DNA of 56,608 bases from Zarea fungicola (GCA_900169235.1 FWCC01000349.1:1-56608), one strand, 5' to 3'; numbered from the stretch's first letter, positions 1 to 11,026 are shown. Notes: generated from the letters alone by a model not told the origin. A program made the numbers and translations.

Positions 1-1186
1 GAATTACTTTTGACCCACTGTACGTGCATGAGCTGGTACTGTCTCCAAGTACACCACAGTGTATGGCGGAAGGAGTGAGAATCCCATATAGTGGACGATA
101 AAAGTACCGCCGAGCACATCGGAAAGGAGATATGTTGTGTAGATGAACTGGCAGTAAAATTCAGATCACGGCCGTTCACGAAATCCTCTATCGCGCACGC
201 CTATGGGCAAGAAATTCATACACGAAGCATGGTTCAGTTTTTGGCAGAGTATCCGTTGATCCGTGGTTTCGCACATCCTTAAATTGATGAGTATCAAATG
301 ACGGCAGCGAACTTCCCGGCGCGTCGCTGCTTGTATACCCTCCCCGTAGCCGTTGCTCCACCCTCTGTAATACCAGCAAGCCTCCGTGGCAGGAAAAGGC
401 AGGTAGAAAGCGGCACAACTGCAGCTACTCAAACAGAAGATGCTACTCAGTTTCGGGGCCACATGTTGCTCTGCCAGAAAACAGCGGTTGCACTACTTTA
501 TGGCGGGCATATGCAAATTGCAGTTCCCAGAAACGGCTATTGCAGTACTTCGTTCTGCAATCGATGGCTCTACCCACAGCAGTGGCTGCCATCTGGTGGC
601 CACGTCAGTCCCGCAGATGGCCGTATTGACGACGAATAGGCTATGTGCCTTGAGGAACGAAAGGCTCCTAGAAGACGCACCAAGCCAAATCAAAACCACA
701 CGAGGTGCCCCCCAAAATTTCACGTGACTTTTCCCGTGTCTCAGGCTTGGATCTGGTGGGTGCCGTGGAAGCACCAACTACGAAACCAATCAGAAAATTA
801 GCTGCTAAGCCAGCTACTTGAGAAACCGGTAAGTTCATAAATCATCTAGTGGATTCATTATGAGGAAACTGGCTGCCTTCGTAGCTTAAGTACGATACTG
901 TCGACTTTGAGTGAGGAGGGGAATGGGTGTGGCGATGTTTGGGCAATGTAGAAAATGGGAACGTAGAAAAAAAAATGAGGCTACTGGTATACTTGGACGC
1001 TGATCATTCAAATTGTGTGTGGGTACCAGTGATGGTCTGTAGTAAATGCCATTGGCCAGTTTTCAATTGAACATGCTAGTACATTTGGGAGAGGGCGGCA
1101 GTGTTTGCTGCTTTCACCCTCTGCAGAACTAATCATCGGATTTACATGCCAGTGCATCAGTGACGAACCCAGTGCACCGATGCGCA
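1..1186. other. intergenic, no gene supported
   Basis: Several short open frames overlap here on both strands (for example 298-639 plus and 493-777 minus), but none has domain-like content or splice sites joining it to another frame. A CCAAT sequence is present near 784. The right part is the 3' flank of the minus-strand ankyrin gene. Confidence 0.5.
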
Positions 1187-3505
1187 TCAGGAACTTACTT
1201 TTCTTTGGTCGTGCGTCGGAGCATTTTTTGGCCCAGACGGTGCAGCTACTGCATCCCAGGAATGGATGCCCGCCTTAATACGGCAAACGAGCTTCCGTGG
1301 GCACCCGAGAAAGTATTTGGCATCCCACCGAATCCATGCCCCACGAAAGGCTTGTGGAAGATACGCTGGAAGGTACATAGTGCAAATGCCACAGAGCCCG
1401 CCCAGTTCCACTTCTTCCCCAAATGAACATTCCCATGCGACCTCCTGCCTGTTCTTCATCGCATACATGAGCAGTTGTTGGACTAGATATTCATCACCGG
1501 CCTCCAGCACTCTTGTCAGAATGGTCTTGCCAGCCGCGTCCATTCTCTTCAGGATGTCGTCTTGAACGACCAGGAGGCGCCATATTGTCTCCCAGTCTCG
1601 TGACTGAACTGCGGCGAAGGCAGGCAGGGTACCACTCGGATCCACTGTGTTGCCGACCAAACGCGGTGTTGGATCGAAGCCGAACATGCCTCCCTCAGAG
1701 CCCTGGAGAGAATCAGGCTCAGCAAACAGTACCTCGACCGTATCCGCAAGCCCGTCACTGGCCACTTTAAAGAGAAGGGTGCGCCCGTCTTTGTCGGGGG
1801 CACCAAGATCGACCTCTGGCATCGCCATAAAATACTCGATCACGTCTGGCTGGCCCAAGGCGCGGTCGACTACGGACTTCCCATATCGATTTTGTCGATG
1901 AAGATCGGCTCCCAGTTCCAATAGCAGCTTTACTACCGCGACGCGACCATTCTCAGCAGCGTAGTGCAGCGCTGTGTCCCCAGAAGCATCGGCGGAGTTG
2001 ACTTTGGCACCGGCGGCAACCAGGATCCTGCTCACCTCCACATGGCCCTCAATGGCGGCACCCATAAGGGCTGATACACTGCGTGTCGATTTCGCCGTGG
2101 CGCTGGCGCCGTGTTGAAGTAGCATCGTCACAATCGAGACGTGACCCGCCCACGCCGCTGCCTGCAGAGGGCTGAGCCATCCTTCGTCGATCGGCGTGTT
2201 GTCCTGTGCCAGGAGTTGCGACACAAAACGCTCATTCCCATAAAATGCCGCCAAGTGTAGGACAGTGTAGTTCCTCTGATCAAACAGAGGGCATAGAGCG
2301 TCTTCTCCCTGGTAATCCATGACCATCAAGTCGTAGTCACCTCCGGCGGCCTCTATGTAGCATTGAACCCTGTCCCGCGGTGTTGCAAACGCCCGACGAG
2401 ATAACATATCCCATATAGCCTGCAAAATAGCAAGATTCTTGTGGCCCAACGCTGTTTGGACGTCATGATGCTCCAGCTCGGCGATGTCAACACCGGCTTC
2501 GAGGACCATATTCACCAAGGTCACATCCCCCGACTCGATCGCCAGCGTAAGGGGGGACTCATGGTTATACACCCTATGAGGACTTGCGCCGAGCAGAAGC
2601 AGCAGGGATGTGGAGGCCCAACATCGGCACTGGATCGCCAAGCACAGCGCTCGGCATCCATCGCTGCCCTCCGCATCCGGGTCGGCGCCGAATAATAGCA
2701 GCTCCCGCACGATTGCAGCGTAGCCTCTCTCCGCGGCAAAGTGTAGCGGTGTCAGCCCGAACTCGCAGGGTACGTTGGGTTGTGCCCCGTGAGCGAGCAA
2801 TTCTCTGACCGCGACCAGATTCCCTCGCCTACATGCAGCATGCAGTGGCGTGATGGACATATCAAGCTCCGCAACCGCGTCCACATCTGCGCCAGTTCTG
2901 AGAAACAAGCAGAGTACCTCTCTTGGGATAGAGAACTCCTCGACAGCAACGAGGAGAGGGCTATATCCAGCGTCACCAATCTGATTTACGTTGGCTCTTC
3001 TTGCTAATAACTCGTGCAGTATCTCGGGTGCATCACGGACACGACCAAGGGCCTCGCCCAGCGGCGTTCTTCCATACCGATGGTTAACATCCGCGCCGTT
3101 CTTGATGAGAATACGGACTGTCTCTACACTCGCGCTGTGTATTGCTGCAAACAGCGGCGGGCCGTACCCGAGAGGGTCGTCATTGATTACCGCTTGTAAG
3201 CCGGCATTATGCTTGAATAACCACCCGAGAAACTCGGCCCGGTCAAGGGATGCCAGAGCTCGAAGGAATGCAGGATAGGCAGCAATATCTATGCCGGCGT
3301 CCATGGCACGCCGGAACGTGCCTGGGCGCCCTACGCAGGCAGCCCATTCAAGCGTCTCGCTAATGCGGCTATTGCGCCGGTAGAGCTCATGCCGCAGTAG
3401 TGTATGCAGTTCTGGGCTTACTTGGATGAACGCAGCGAGATCGCTCAACGATAGGAGGCTTCCAATAATTGCTAGACAGTCTAGTGGCAATGTAGGGCTC
3501 ATCAT
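1187..3505 (-). CDS. F-box-like, ankyrin-repeat protein
   Basis: Intact 772-codon frame starting at tandem ATG codons (3505-3500). Residues about 5-45 (LPLDCLAIIGSLLSLSDLAA, then a VSPELHTLLRHELY tail) resemble a fungal F-box. About 12-13 ankyrin repeats follow, with clear TPLHxAA, LLxxGAD and HVxIVxxLL signatures, for example SITPLHAACRRGN and DTALHYAAENGRVAVVKLLL. In the family, an F-box recruits Skp1/Cul1 and the repeats bind substrate, so a ubiquitin-ligase adaptor role is an inference. The C-terminal 90 or so residues have no recognisable repeat and contain several Cys. No intron is needed. The next gene upstream is also on the minus strand (4235-5668), so 3506-4234 should hold the promoter. 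The ankyrin call is firm; the F-box call is moderate. Confidence 0.9.
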   Translation of the reverse strand: MMSPTLPLDCLAIIGSLLSLSDLAAFIQVSPELHTLLRHELYRRNSRISETLEWAACVGRPGTFRRAMDAGIDIAAYPAFLRALASLDRAEFLGWLFKHNAGLQAVINDDPLGYGPPLFAAIHSASVETVRILIKNGADVNHRYGRTPLGEALGRVRDAPEILHELLARRANVNQIGDAGYSPLLVAVEEFSIPREVLCLFLRTGADVDAVAELDMSITPLHAACRRGNLVAVRELLAHGAQPNVPCEFGLTPLHFAAERGYAAIVRELLLFGADPDAEGSDGCRALCLAIQCRCWASTSLLLLLGASPHRVYNHESPLTLAIESGDVTLVNMVLEAGVDIAELEHHDVQTALGHKNLAILQAIWDMLSRRAFATPRDRVQCYIEAAGGDYDLMVMDYQGEDALCPLFDQRNYTVLHLAAFYGNERFVSQLLAQDNTPIDEGWLSPLQAAAWAGHVSIVTMLLQHGASATAKSTRSVSALMGAAIEGHVEVSRILVAAGAKVNSADASGDTALHYAAENGRVAVVKLLLELGADLHRQNRYGKSVVDRALGQPDVIEYFMAMPEVDLGAPDKDGRTLLFKVASDGLADTVEVLFAEPDSLQGSEGGMFGFDPTPRLVGNTVDPSGTLPAFAAVQSRDWETIWRLLVVQDDILKRMDAAGKTILTRVLEAGDEYLVQQLLMYAMKNRQEVAWECSFGEEVELGGLCGICTMYLPAYLPQAFRGAWIRWDAKYFLGCPRKLVCRIKAGIHSWDAVAAPSGPKNAPTHDQRKVSS

Positions 3506-4234
3506 GTTCAGCGATCCGCGAGCCCATATGCACGTCTTTCTTACAGGGGTAGCACGAACTGATATGGATGAATCATGCAGAAACGGAAAGCGGCCATTCT
3601 GACGTTTTCAAGCTCGGCCTTGATCCAAAACCGGTGGCGGTGGGAGAGAGAGTTGAATGGCAACTACCTAATAACCTGCTTTCAGGGAGGTATTCCGGCG
3701 AGACTGCGGTTTTCAGCTTGCCTACAATCACGCCAAGATTTCCGGTATAATCGTGCACGAAGTCCTTGCTCAATGCGAGTGGACGATAAGGCGAAAAGCA
3801 TTATATTCCTGCTACTCATCCGTTATCCCCGACCCAACCGACCCAACCTCACTCCAACATGAAGGGCCGAAAGAATTGAATATAATCCTCTATCGGCATT
3901 ACAATACAGGAGTTATTCGCTATCTCCTCTCCATCATCGGTGGAACCAAGGAAGCAGGTGTCAAGTTGACAGGCCATTGGGCTCGTAACATGCCCATACT
4001 GTAGGAGACAAGACTTACACATGCGTAAAGACCATGCTTGACAAGGGGCGGAGGACTTTCGATTATCATAATAGATCGCGTGCTATTTTTGAGGTTTGAA
4101 TCTCGTGAAGCGAGTTTCTTTGGTTCACTTGACGGCGATTTTTGTCATTGCCGATCTAATTTCAATCTTGTATGAGCTATTCCATTGCTATCTTGATATA
4201 ATAATCTATTCTTCCGCGTCGCATTTGCCTTGTT
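3506..4234. other. intergenic, promoter of ankyrin gene
   Basis: This separates two minus-strand genes, so it should hold the 3' end of the TPR gene and the promoter of the ankyrin gene. Short plus-strand frames (3575-3862, 3753-4004) look random. No recognisable element was seen. Confidence 0.5.
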
Positions 4235-5668
4235 CTAAATCGGCGGGTGCTGGGCCGCTAGGCTATGGCGCTGAAAACTAGCCATTCGGCGGGAAGGGAG
4301 ACATGAGATTGTCATACGCTCAAAATCCGCTTCCATGGCTCTGGGCGTCTTCGAGGTCCGCGGCCAGCCTTCCAGGCAGTGTTCGAGAACATCACTTGCA
4401 ATGTGGCTAGCCTCGGCAATCTTATTCTGTGCCATAAGTGAGAGCCCAAGCATTTCTGAGGCTGCGAGAGACGCAGTATGGCTGTAGCCGAATGCCTGTC
4501 TAAGACCTGCCCATGCCTCGCGATACTTGCTCTCTGCCAAAAGTAGTTGCCCCTGATATTGGTATGCATTCCCCATATTGTAGAGAACAAACAAAGCTAG
4601 CACCCAACCTTCCGCCCCCAGCTTCCTGAAACCTTCCAGAGACTGGGTGAAATTCTCCTCCGCTCTGTCGAAATGGCCAGCCAGCGTGTGAATTGTGCCA
4701 AGGCAGTTCAGCGTGAAAGACCGCCATTTAATCTCGGGCTCTGTACATTCGCTCAGCAGCGACTCACAGGCTGCTTTTGCATCTTGGTACCTTCCCTGGT
4801 CCCGAAAAAGGACAGCAAGTCCGACTCTCGTCTGAAGTGTCTGATCGTGGGATTTCCCGTGCAGAATCTCGCAGCCGCTGAGGGAGGAGGAAAGGGCAAA
4901 TTCTGCATCAATGAAGTTCCTCGTGGCAGATTGTACTTCGGCAAGCTGATGGAACGCGTTTATCGTATCTGCATGGCCCAAACCGAGCGATTGTTGTAGA
5001 CCGGATGATCCCCAACAGAGCATCTGCGCCGTGTCTTTGAGCTTGCCCTGCCCCCGGAAGGCGGCTGCCAAATTGAGAACTGCTGTGACGACCCAAGGGT
5101 GGTAGTAGTCTTGGAAGATATGCAAAAAGCCCTTCAAAGCAGCGTGGTGAAGGTTCTCTGCTTCGAATACCCGGTCCTGCTGTGTATGAACGACCCCAAG
5201 GTCGTCTATGATGCAGAGTAGAATGAGACTGTGTCCGCACTTGCCGGGGTCGGGGGTAGGAAGAGCCTGTCGGTAGACATGCTCGGCTTCTGAGAGGGCG
5301 CCTGCGGCCTGGAGGGCATGGCCTGTTTCATATATCAGGCGAAGGGTAATGTCATGATGCCGTCCAAGCTGCAATATACACTTCCGAATGACCGGCTCAT
5401 AGATGAGCTTGGCTTCATGCAATCTGCGGCGTCCCTTTGCTATCCGAATGTACTCTAGCAGGGTCATGGCCATCGCGCCCCAGTCGCTACCAGACAAGCC
5501 AAAATCTTGAAGGGCTTGGCGATACATTTCTCCGGCATCTTTCATCTCATTTTGCCCGCCGAGCAAACAGCCCAGAAGGAGTGCCAGGCGCAAAGGTGAC
5601 CGCGGGCCATTGAGATGCAAAGTGCTCCAGGAAGGACCCATGTTCGCAGCCTGTAGAGCATTAGGCAT
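4235..5668 (-). CDS. TPR-repeat protein (kinesin light chain-like)
   Basis: Intact 477-codon frame from ATG at 5668. Nearly the whole protein is degenerate tetratricopeptide repeats with A/E-rich helices, for example AEENFTQSLEGFRKLG, YNMGNAYQYQGQLLLAESKY, EAEHVYRQAL and VLFRDQGRYQDAKAACESLL. This is the kinesin-light-chain-like TPR type that usually forms the C-terminal sensor of fungal NB-ARC/TPR proteins. Here no nucleotide-binding or effector domain precedes the repeats: the frame begins almost directly in the array, and the 1.4 kb upstream has no P-loop or long frame. It could be an orphaned sensor module or a stand-alone TPR scaffold. TPRs bind partner proteins; no enzymatic residues are visible. 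Conserved in type, unknown in function. Confidence 0.85.
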   Translation of the reverse strand: MPNALQAANMGPSWSTLHLNGPRSPLRLALLLGCLLGGQNEMKDAGEMYRQALQDFGLSGSDWGAMAMTLLEYIRIAKGRRRLHEAKLIYEPVIRKCILQLGRHHDITLRLIYETGHALQAAGALSEAEHVYRQALPTPDPGKCGHSLILLCIIDDLGVVHTQQDRVFEAENLHHAALKGFLHIFQDYYHPWVVTAVLNLAAAFRGQGKLKDTAQMLCWGSSGLQQSLGLGHADTINAFHQLAEVQSATRNFIDAEFALSSSLSGCEILHGKSHDQTLQTRVGLAVLFRDQGRYQDAKAACESLLSECTEPEIKWRSFTLNCLGTIHTLAGHFDRAEENFTQSLEGFRKLGAEGWVLALFVLYNMGNAYQYQGQLLLAESKYREAWAGLRQAFGYSHTASLAASEMLGLSLMAQNKIAEASHIASDVLEHCLEGWPRTSKTPRAMEADFERMTISCLPSRRMASFQRHSLAAQHPPI

Positions 5669-7158
5669 GGTTTGAACGATTCTGGGTTGTATAAACCATT
5701 CAATCCTCTCTGAGATCTATATTGCGGAGAAGCAGCTTCCAATGCAAAACACGGCGCCGACCTCTTTGTCAGCGCCGAGATTCTGATATGGGCTAGAGAA
5801 TGATGTAAAAGACGAATTGCGGCAAAGAGATACTGTTAATGATACTATAAATTACTATAATTTATTGCTTGATTATAGTTGATAGCGATACGAAGCAGTT
5901 TGCAACAGGGTTTGACGCCATTTCTGGCGGATTACTACATACTGATATGTGGGGAGACAACAAGCTGTTATTTGCGGAATTCTGCAATCCATCTTTGCAT
6001 GAAGTCTTCATAATTGCCTCTTTTTACTTTATTTAGAGTTTGTTATATTGCATCCATTTTTAGCCAAGAAACATGCCCGTTTACCTGTTCGATAGAGCTA
6101 GCCTTGGACTTGGCGAGCAGAGAGAGACGAATCTAGCCTGAGTAAATGCACAAATAACTGCTTGTATTAGACAGTGTCTAAATCTTGCAAATGGGGACTA
6201 TACTGTACCGTGTATTAGAGGAATTCATCTCTATATGCCCCCGTACAGATATCCGCTCTCCGTTTACTAGATCCCTTTCCATATGGTTGAGTAGCATCGC
6301 AGCCAGCAGCCTGTCATTCAGGACAATAGGATGTTTCCGAAGATGTTTACTGTCCTCTATTTGTGTGTCTACGTTTATTTGAGGAGCTTATTAGTTATTT
6401 CATTTTCGATAATTTTCCGGGATGGAAAAACACGACGGCCGTATGCTGTACGATAAACAGGCTCCATTTGATCCCTCCACTTGTGCATCTCGCACGGGTC
6501 AGTTGGCCGCTTCGCGTTCCGCTGTACAATTCTTGAGAGACTGACTCGCCCGCCTTTCCCGACGCTGCGAAGGCTTGATCTGGGGGATTTCTGCCCTGCA
6601 GCACGAGATCTTGGACTTCTGGCTGAGTGGGCGGTGGCATTCGCGTGTCGCGACTCTGTGACTTCTGCGCGCGTGACAGGCACTGAGATGCCAGTCAGCA
6701 TTGGCATTCTTGTAGATCTACATCTGCATACCTGATGGACTAGGGTTGAAGTGGCTAGGCTGTTCCTGGCTTTGGGGAGCTAACGGGAAGCGGTGGAGGT
6801 ACATTGCAATGTGAACCAGTTGTAAAGCAGCAATTACAACGCTGAAAGGCAGGAGATCTACGTTTATGTTCATGATTGTTTAACAAAGGCTTCAAGAAAG
6901 AAATGCATAACGGCATTTGTCTTTGCTGTACTGGGTTTGGATTCAAAACCGGAACCAGGCTCTGTTTTGTACGATTCTTGGCTATGCCTCTGCATCCAGT
7001 AATGACGCCATTTCTGCTACGATTTGACCAAGTTTCAACGCTGTATTTGGCTGCTTCAACATGCTTTCGACTTATTTGTCCCATTACTTAAAGCCTAATT
7101 GCTTTAAAGGGGATACCATGTGGTTTATTTTCCGGAGCGGTACCCCGGCCGTTTAGTA
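5669..7158. other. intergenic, AT-rich
   Basis: An AT-rich stretch (most marked at 5800-6070) between a minus-strand and a plus-strand gene, so it should carry both promoters. Short frames at 6375-6707 minus and 6755-7084 minus have no domain-like content. No repeats or RNA genes were recognised. Confidence 0.4.
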
Positions 7159-7704
7159 ATGTTGATGCTTCTTTTCTTGACCGTGCTTTCCACTATAGGT
7201 GCGGGATTACAGAGCTATGTGGTGACAGCCATCAATCATGTCATGAGAAGAACCTACTTTGAGAACTCAACCATACCCGGGGGGGCCAACCTACTAGAAA
7301 ACAGGGCATTGTCAACTGACGCGTCATCAGCTGAGCCACCTGCACTCGTCAACGAGACTACGTTGTACAACACAAAGGTTATCTCTTCTGCAACAGTGCA
7401 AGCCATGGATGCGATGTCATACTTTTGTTCTTCGGCGCCTGGCCCACACTGTCGACCAACCCAGGTCACCGGAGCAAGCGTAGATGGGAACAACAACCAC
7501 ACCGGCATCTATGGTAGTACGAAGAATTCTACTGGCTCCGTTCATATGTCGAACTCCGTTGGAACCTCAACTTCAATCCCAACCCCAACTTCCACTTTAC
7601 ACACTGCGGCATTTACTGGTCGGGCGACCAGGTCGTTACAGTTCTCGATGTGGGCGAAGACGTCCGTCATTGTGGGAATCTATAATATTCTACTAATGCC
7701 CTGA
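7159..7704 (+). CDS. small secreted or type II membrane Ser/Thr-rich protein
   Basis: The open frame extends upstream to a GTG at 7120, but the first ATG is 7159, giving about 181 residues. The N-terminus (MLMLLFLTVLSTIGAGLQ) is a typical signal peptide or signal anchor. The body is Ser/Thr rich, with potential N-glycosylation sequons (NST, NET, NHT, NST) and one possible disulfide pair (FCSSAPGPHC). No known domain is recognised. The last 20 residues are hydrophobic (SVIVGIYNILL), which could be a GPI-type tail, although no clean omega site is visible. A further 3' exon cannot be excluded. Extracellular location is inferred from the N-terminus only. Confidence 0.5.
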   Translation: MLMLLFLTVLSTIGAGLQSYVVTAINHVMRRTYFENSTIPGGANLLENRALSTDASSAEPPALVNETTLYNTKVISSATVQAMDAMSYFCSSAPGPHCRPTQVTGASVDGNNNHTGIYGSTKNSTGSVHMSNSVGTSTSIPTPTSTLHTAAFTGRATRSLQFSMWAKTSVIVGIYNILLMP

Positions 7705-8872
7705 GGTCTTTGCCTGTGTATTGACATTTACGCGAGCTTCTGACCTCTATGTTGACTTGAATAGTTGTAATGGCGCAATCGCTGCAGTGTAGTCCATTCA
7801 AGTAGTGTGGTAGCGACAAAAATAGAATTAAATTGGTAGCTACGGCTTTAAAATGGCATGATATACTGTATGTTAACACATGATGCTCATAAATTGTACG
7901 AATGGAGACGGGCTATTATCAACCGTTGGTACGATCAAAAGTAGTTATGAGGCACGGTACAGAGAGGTGGCTCTCTTAGTAGGTATGCTTATTATAACTT
8001 GATCATATTCAAATCCAATTACAATTGAGGGAGGCATCCTCCCCTATGTACAAAAATAGAAGGCAGGAAGAGCAAAAAACAACAGAAAATCTCTATTCTC
8101 TCAACAGCTGCCGTGATGAGTTCGCATCTAGGGCAGGCTGCCATCGGTTACAGTGTTGACCGACTGAAGACCGCAGCAGGAGTCAGGCTTCGCTGGATAC
8201 TTGAGTCAGTAGCCAAAACAATGTCGGCCGAAACGCATGATCAAAGGATATTTGGGTCTTTTCCTGGGAACGGCGGATTGCCACTTCGCACGACGTGATA
8301 ATTAATGCCAACCACCGCGCTATTCTGGCAAGTTTTGCCAGAATAGAGGGCAACAGCAAACACCAATTTCGGCTTTTACGGCGCGCATATCTGTAGCCCT
8401 CGCCCTTTTCTTGCATTGAACCGCGTATCCTTGTACATAGGACAAGAAGCCAGCTAGAGTATGGCGCTGTGGCAGCCAAGCTAGCATGGATACAAACTAA
8501 ACTCCCTTACGTCTCATCGAAAGAAGCAAATCTGAAATCTGCAATCCTATATGCTACTGCTTGCACATTGCACTATATTAATACTTGGTCCTCTTTACTG
8601 TGAGATAAAACAATAATAAATGATGCATTTATTTAATTTCCCTTCACCACGCTGAGGTCGCATCATTGCGCACCCTTCTCTCTACAATCATATTTATTCC
8701 ACATATTTTAGCTGTGAGGCCTGACACTGGGCGCCTAAAAGTTAGGAACTATTCAAACGAAGCGGTGAGCGTAAGTCATAATTAGGCACCGGTGGATCAT
8801 TGGGGAGCTCATCCACATACAGGACGCTCACAAACGATATCCCCGCAAACGACAGAGAACATGAGTTGGATG
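7705..8872. other. intergenic between convergent genes
   Basis: This lies between a plus-strand and a minus-strand gene. Apart from the perfect hairpin at 8320-8346, nothing is recognised; short frames (8113-8298 plus, 8183-8479 minus) lack coding character. Confidence 0.4.
8320..8346. repeat. perfect 12-bp inverted repeat with 3-nt loop
   Basis: CTATTCTGGCAA (8320-8331), loop GTT, then TTGCCAGAATAG (8335-8346). The two arms are exactly complementary, so the segment can form a tight hairpin. It lies in non-coding sequence between convergent genes. It could be a transcription-end structure, the core of a small palindromic element or a protein-binding site. Only the structure is directly seen. 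Confidence 0.7.
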
Positions 8873-9442
8873 TTATGAGAATGCAGATTTGCCGAAAGCA
8901 ATAGCAGCCAAGGCTACACCAGCGCTACCATAGAGTGATTGGGCAAAACTGCCATAGTATAAAACTTGAAAATAGAGAGTGTTGTGCTTGCCAAATCCTA
9001 TGTAGAAGCCGCGACCTAACAGCAAAGCTTCGATGGCAATACATGGACCAGCAGCAATAAGTACGACTGCGAGGCCGAAATGGGACCATTTGTAGATTGT
9101 CAAAGGCTTTCCAGCTGTACAAATCGCGATGATGCCGACCGCAGCGTGCAAAGCAGCGCTGGCACCTGCAGTGAGTGAATATGCAAATAGATGTGAGAGA
9201 TAGGTAAACTTATTAACGCCATTATCTGTTTCAGAGGTGTGTGATGTCGATTCTCGAGACACAGATGTGAGCACATATGCGTTGAAAGAGTTCAGGGCAA
9301 CCAGCACAATGTCAACGACAACAAAGAAGACAAGTGCAACACAACTGGATGTTCGGGGTGCTCTTGTAGATCGGTCTGGGAAAGCACGCTCGTTTCTCTC
9401 GATTGACTCGGCCTTGGAAAGTCTCAGGTATCCAGCATGCAT
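8873..9442 (-). CDS. four-helix integral membrane protein
   Basis: Intact 189-residue frame from ATG at 9442. A short polar N-terminus rich in Arg and Glu is followed by four hydrophobic segments: SSCVALVFFVVVDIVLVALN, LFAYSLTAGASAALHAAVGI, FGLAVVLIAAGPCIAIEALL and a C-terminal SLYGSAGVALAAIAFG. The loop between helices 1 and 2 is Ser/Thr rich. No family is recognised; the topology resembles small fungal MARVEL-like or DUF proteins, but no motif supports that. There is no intron. Confidence 0.65.
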   Translation of the reverse strand: MHAGYLRLSKAESIERNERAFPDRSTRAPRTSSCVALVFFVVVDIVLVALNSFNAYVLTSVSRESTSHTSETDNGVNKFTYLSHLFAYSLTAGASAALHAAVGIIAICTAGKPLTIYKWSHFGLAVVLIAAGPCIAIEALLLGRGFYIGFGKHNTLYFQVLYYGSFAQSLYGSAGVALAAIAFGKSAFS

Positions 9443-10381
9443 TTGGTCTGTGAAGTTTCTGGCTTGATGCTGTCGGCAAGATACTGTATCGCTGAATGTT
9501 GTCTGACATTGAAGGCATGCGCTAGCACGATATAAGTATTGGTCTTATTGTATAATCCCGCCAGAAATGGGACGATTAATTATTTTATGTGTACCGGCCA
9601 AAACAGCCAGAACCATATCGAGAGTGGCCACTGTTCTTAATCCGGGCTCAGCCCGTTACGAAAAAAGAGCAAACCCTTACAGTATCGGGTGGCCTTGGCT
9701 ACCTTCTTAATTTAATATCCGGTTTCCCTACAAAGTGAAGGTTGCGCCCAAGGCGACCCTCTGCTGTATCATTATCCAGTAAGTAAGGTTCTTACAGATA
9801 GCAAAAGAAGATTTGATTACGAAATACGTACATATATTAACATTATATAACAGTAAGCTGGACTTTGAGAAGGAATGGAGAAGCTGGTGGAAAAACTGTA
9901 CGTCGATTGCCGACACATGCAGAGCGCGCGGTTATGAATGACGATTTAATGAGAGAACAATGCCACTTATAAACTACGGCTAAAGCTAAATAAAATCCAT
10001 CAAACGCTCCGTTAAGGTTGCCTTTTTTACTACTTTGCCATCAACACCATCCGCGATGGTAACAGGGGGAGCGCCCGTCTTCCCTCTTGCCAATTATCAT
10101 CACCGGACATATCATGCCTAAAGGTGCGTCCAAACGGTGGAAACAGACAGCGCGCTCCAACATGTCTTTGCATTGTGTTGGGGCGAAAACCCGGTTTAAC
10201 ATTGGAGAGACAAAGCGTCAGCTCTTGTTTTTGCGGGGCTGCTTTCGAGTTGTTGGTGCCCAACAATCTGAGTTTGCCAAACTTGTAACCTTGTTGGTTC
10301 CCTTCCCAGCCACAGTGGCTCGTGCGAAAGCAACTACACAAACACTCTTTGATCATGTATTTCGGCCAGCACAGTACATCT
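9443..10381. other. intergenic, AT-rich
   Basis: Upstream flank of the minus-strand membrane-protein gene and downstream flank of the 10382-10984 candidate. The plus-strand frame 10087-10500 overlaps that candidate and is taken as a shadow. Nothing else was recognised. Confidence 0.4.
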
Positions 10382-10984
10382 TTACAGATACTTGTGACAT
10401 GTATCTAGCTTCCTCAGCGCTGCAAATCGTCCAAAATCTCTCCCAATCAGTGCAGGATATCTTGAATCCAGTGCCCAATAGTCCCTTCCGTAATCTGTGA
10501 TTTGATATGCAAATTCACTACTGAGGCAGATGCAGTTTGGATTCTCGATCACGTAGTAGCTCCCTAATGCGCTTTCAGGCACCAGTCCGTGATGCTCTGC
10601 TGTCAAGCGTTTCCACAGCTTGGACTCCTGAATAAGTGTCCGGTTAACAAGAATGCTACGCCACACGGCGGGTAAAATTACACCAGAGAGTGGTGAGACG
10701 CATCGATCGCAGTATGTAATTCGAAGTAATGGACGATTTACTGAGCGGAAAAACAGCTCCGAAATCAGTGCAAGGCGGCGGGTTTGGCTTGTGCGATGGA
10801 TCTTTGTTAACAGATCGCAGCCAATGCAGTAAAGATACCAGTCGGCGGCGACGTGGAGCTCATAGTTAACTGACATCAGATGAGTGTTGCATAGGATACC
10901 CTGCCGTTCAGGATGCTGAACTATCCACTTAGAGTTCATCAGGCTGAGTTTCCAGTTTCGTGGACTTCGTCGCGCTATCTGCAA
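10382..10984 (-). CDS. hypothetical protein, exon candidate
   Basis: Open frame of about 200 codons with protein-like composition (WKLSLMNSKW, LALISELFFRSVNRPLL, TAEHHGLVPESALGSYYV) but no ATG at its 5' end; the first internal ATG is well inside. It probably begins with an acceptor: TTGCAG precedes the segment on the minus strand. A second minus-strand frame immediately upstream (11027-11236, starting with ATG and running through GNWYVVASGKPPLQFLRKIW) could be exon 1, but the linking donor would be a weak GTTTGC. The layout recalls fungal F-box-type orphans, but no F-box signature is visible. It may be a relic. Confidence 0.35.
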   Translation of the reverse strand: MQIARRSPRNWKLSLMNSKWIVQHPERQGILCNTHLMSVNYELHVAADWYLYCIGCDLLTKIHRTSQTRRLALISELFFRSVNRPLLRITYCDRCVSPLSGVILPAVWRSILVNRTLIQESKLWKRLTAEHHGLVPESALGSYYVIENPNCICLSSEFAYQITDYGRDYWALDSRYPALIGRDFGRFAALRKLDTCHKYL

Positions 10985-11026
10985 TAGATCACTCTGTCTT
11001 GCTCATGAGAGGGCACATGGCCGCCC

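Noticed and set aside
4085..4115. GTTTGAATCTCGTGAAGCGAG as a tRNA T-arm
   Set aside because: No acceptor stem, D-arm or anticodon arm can be built around it.
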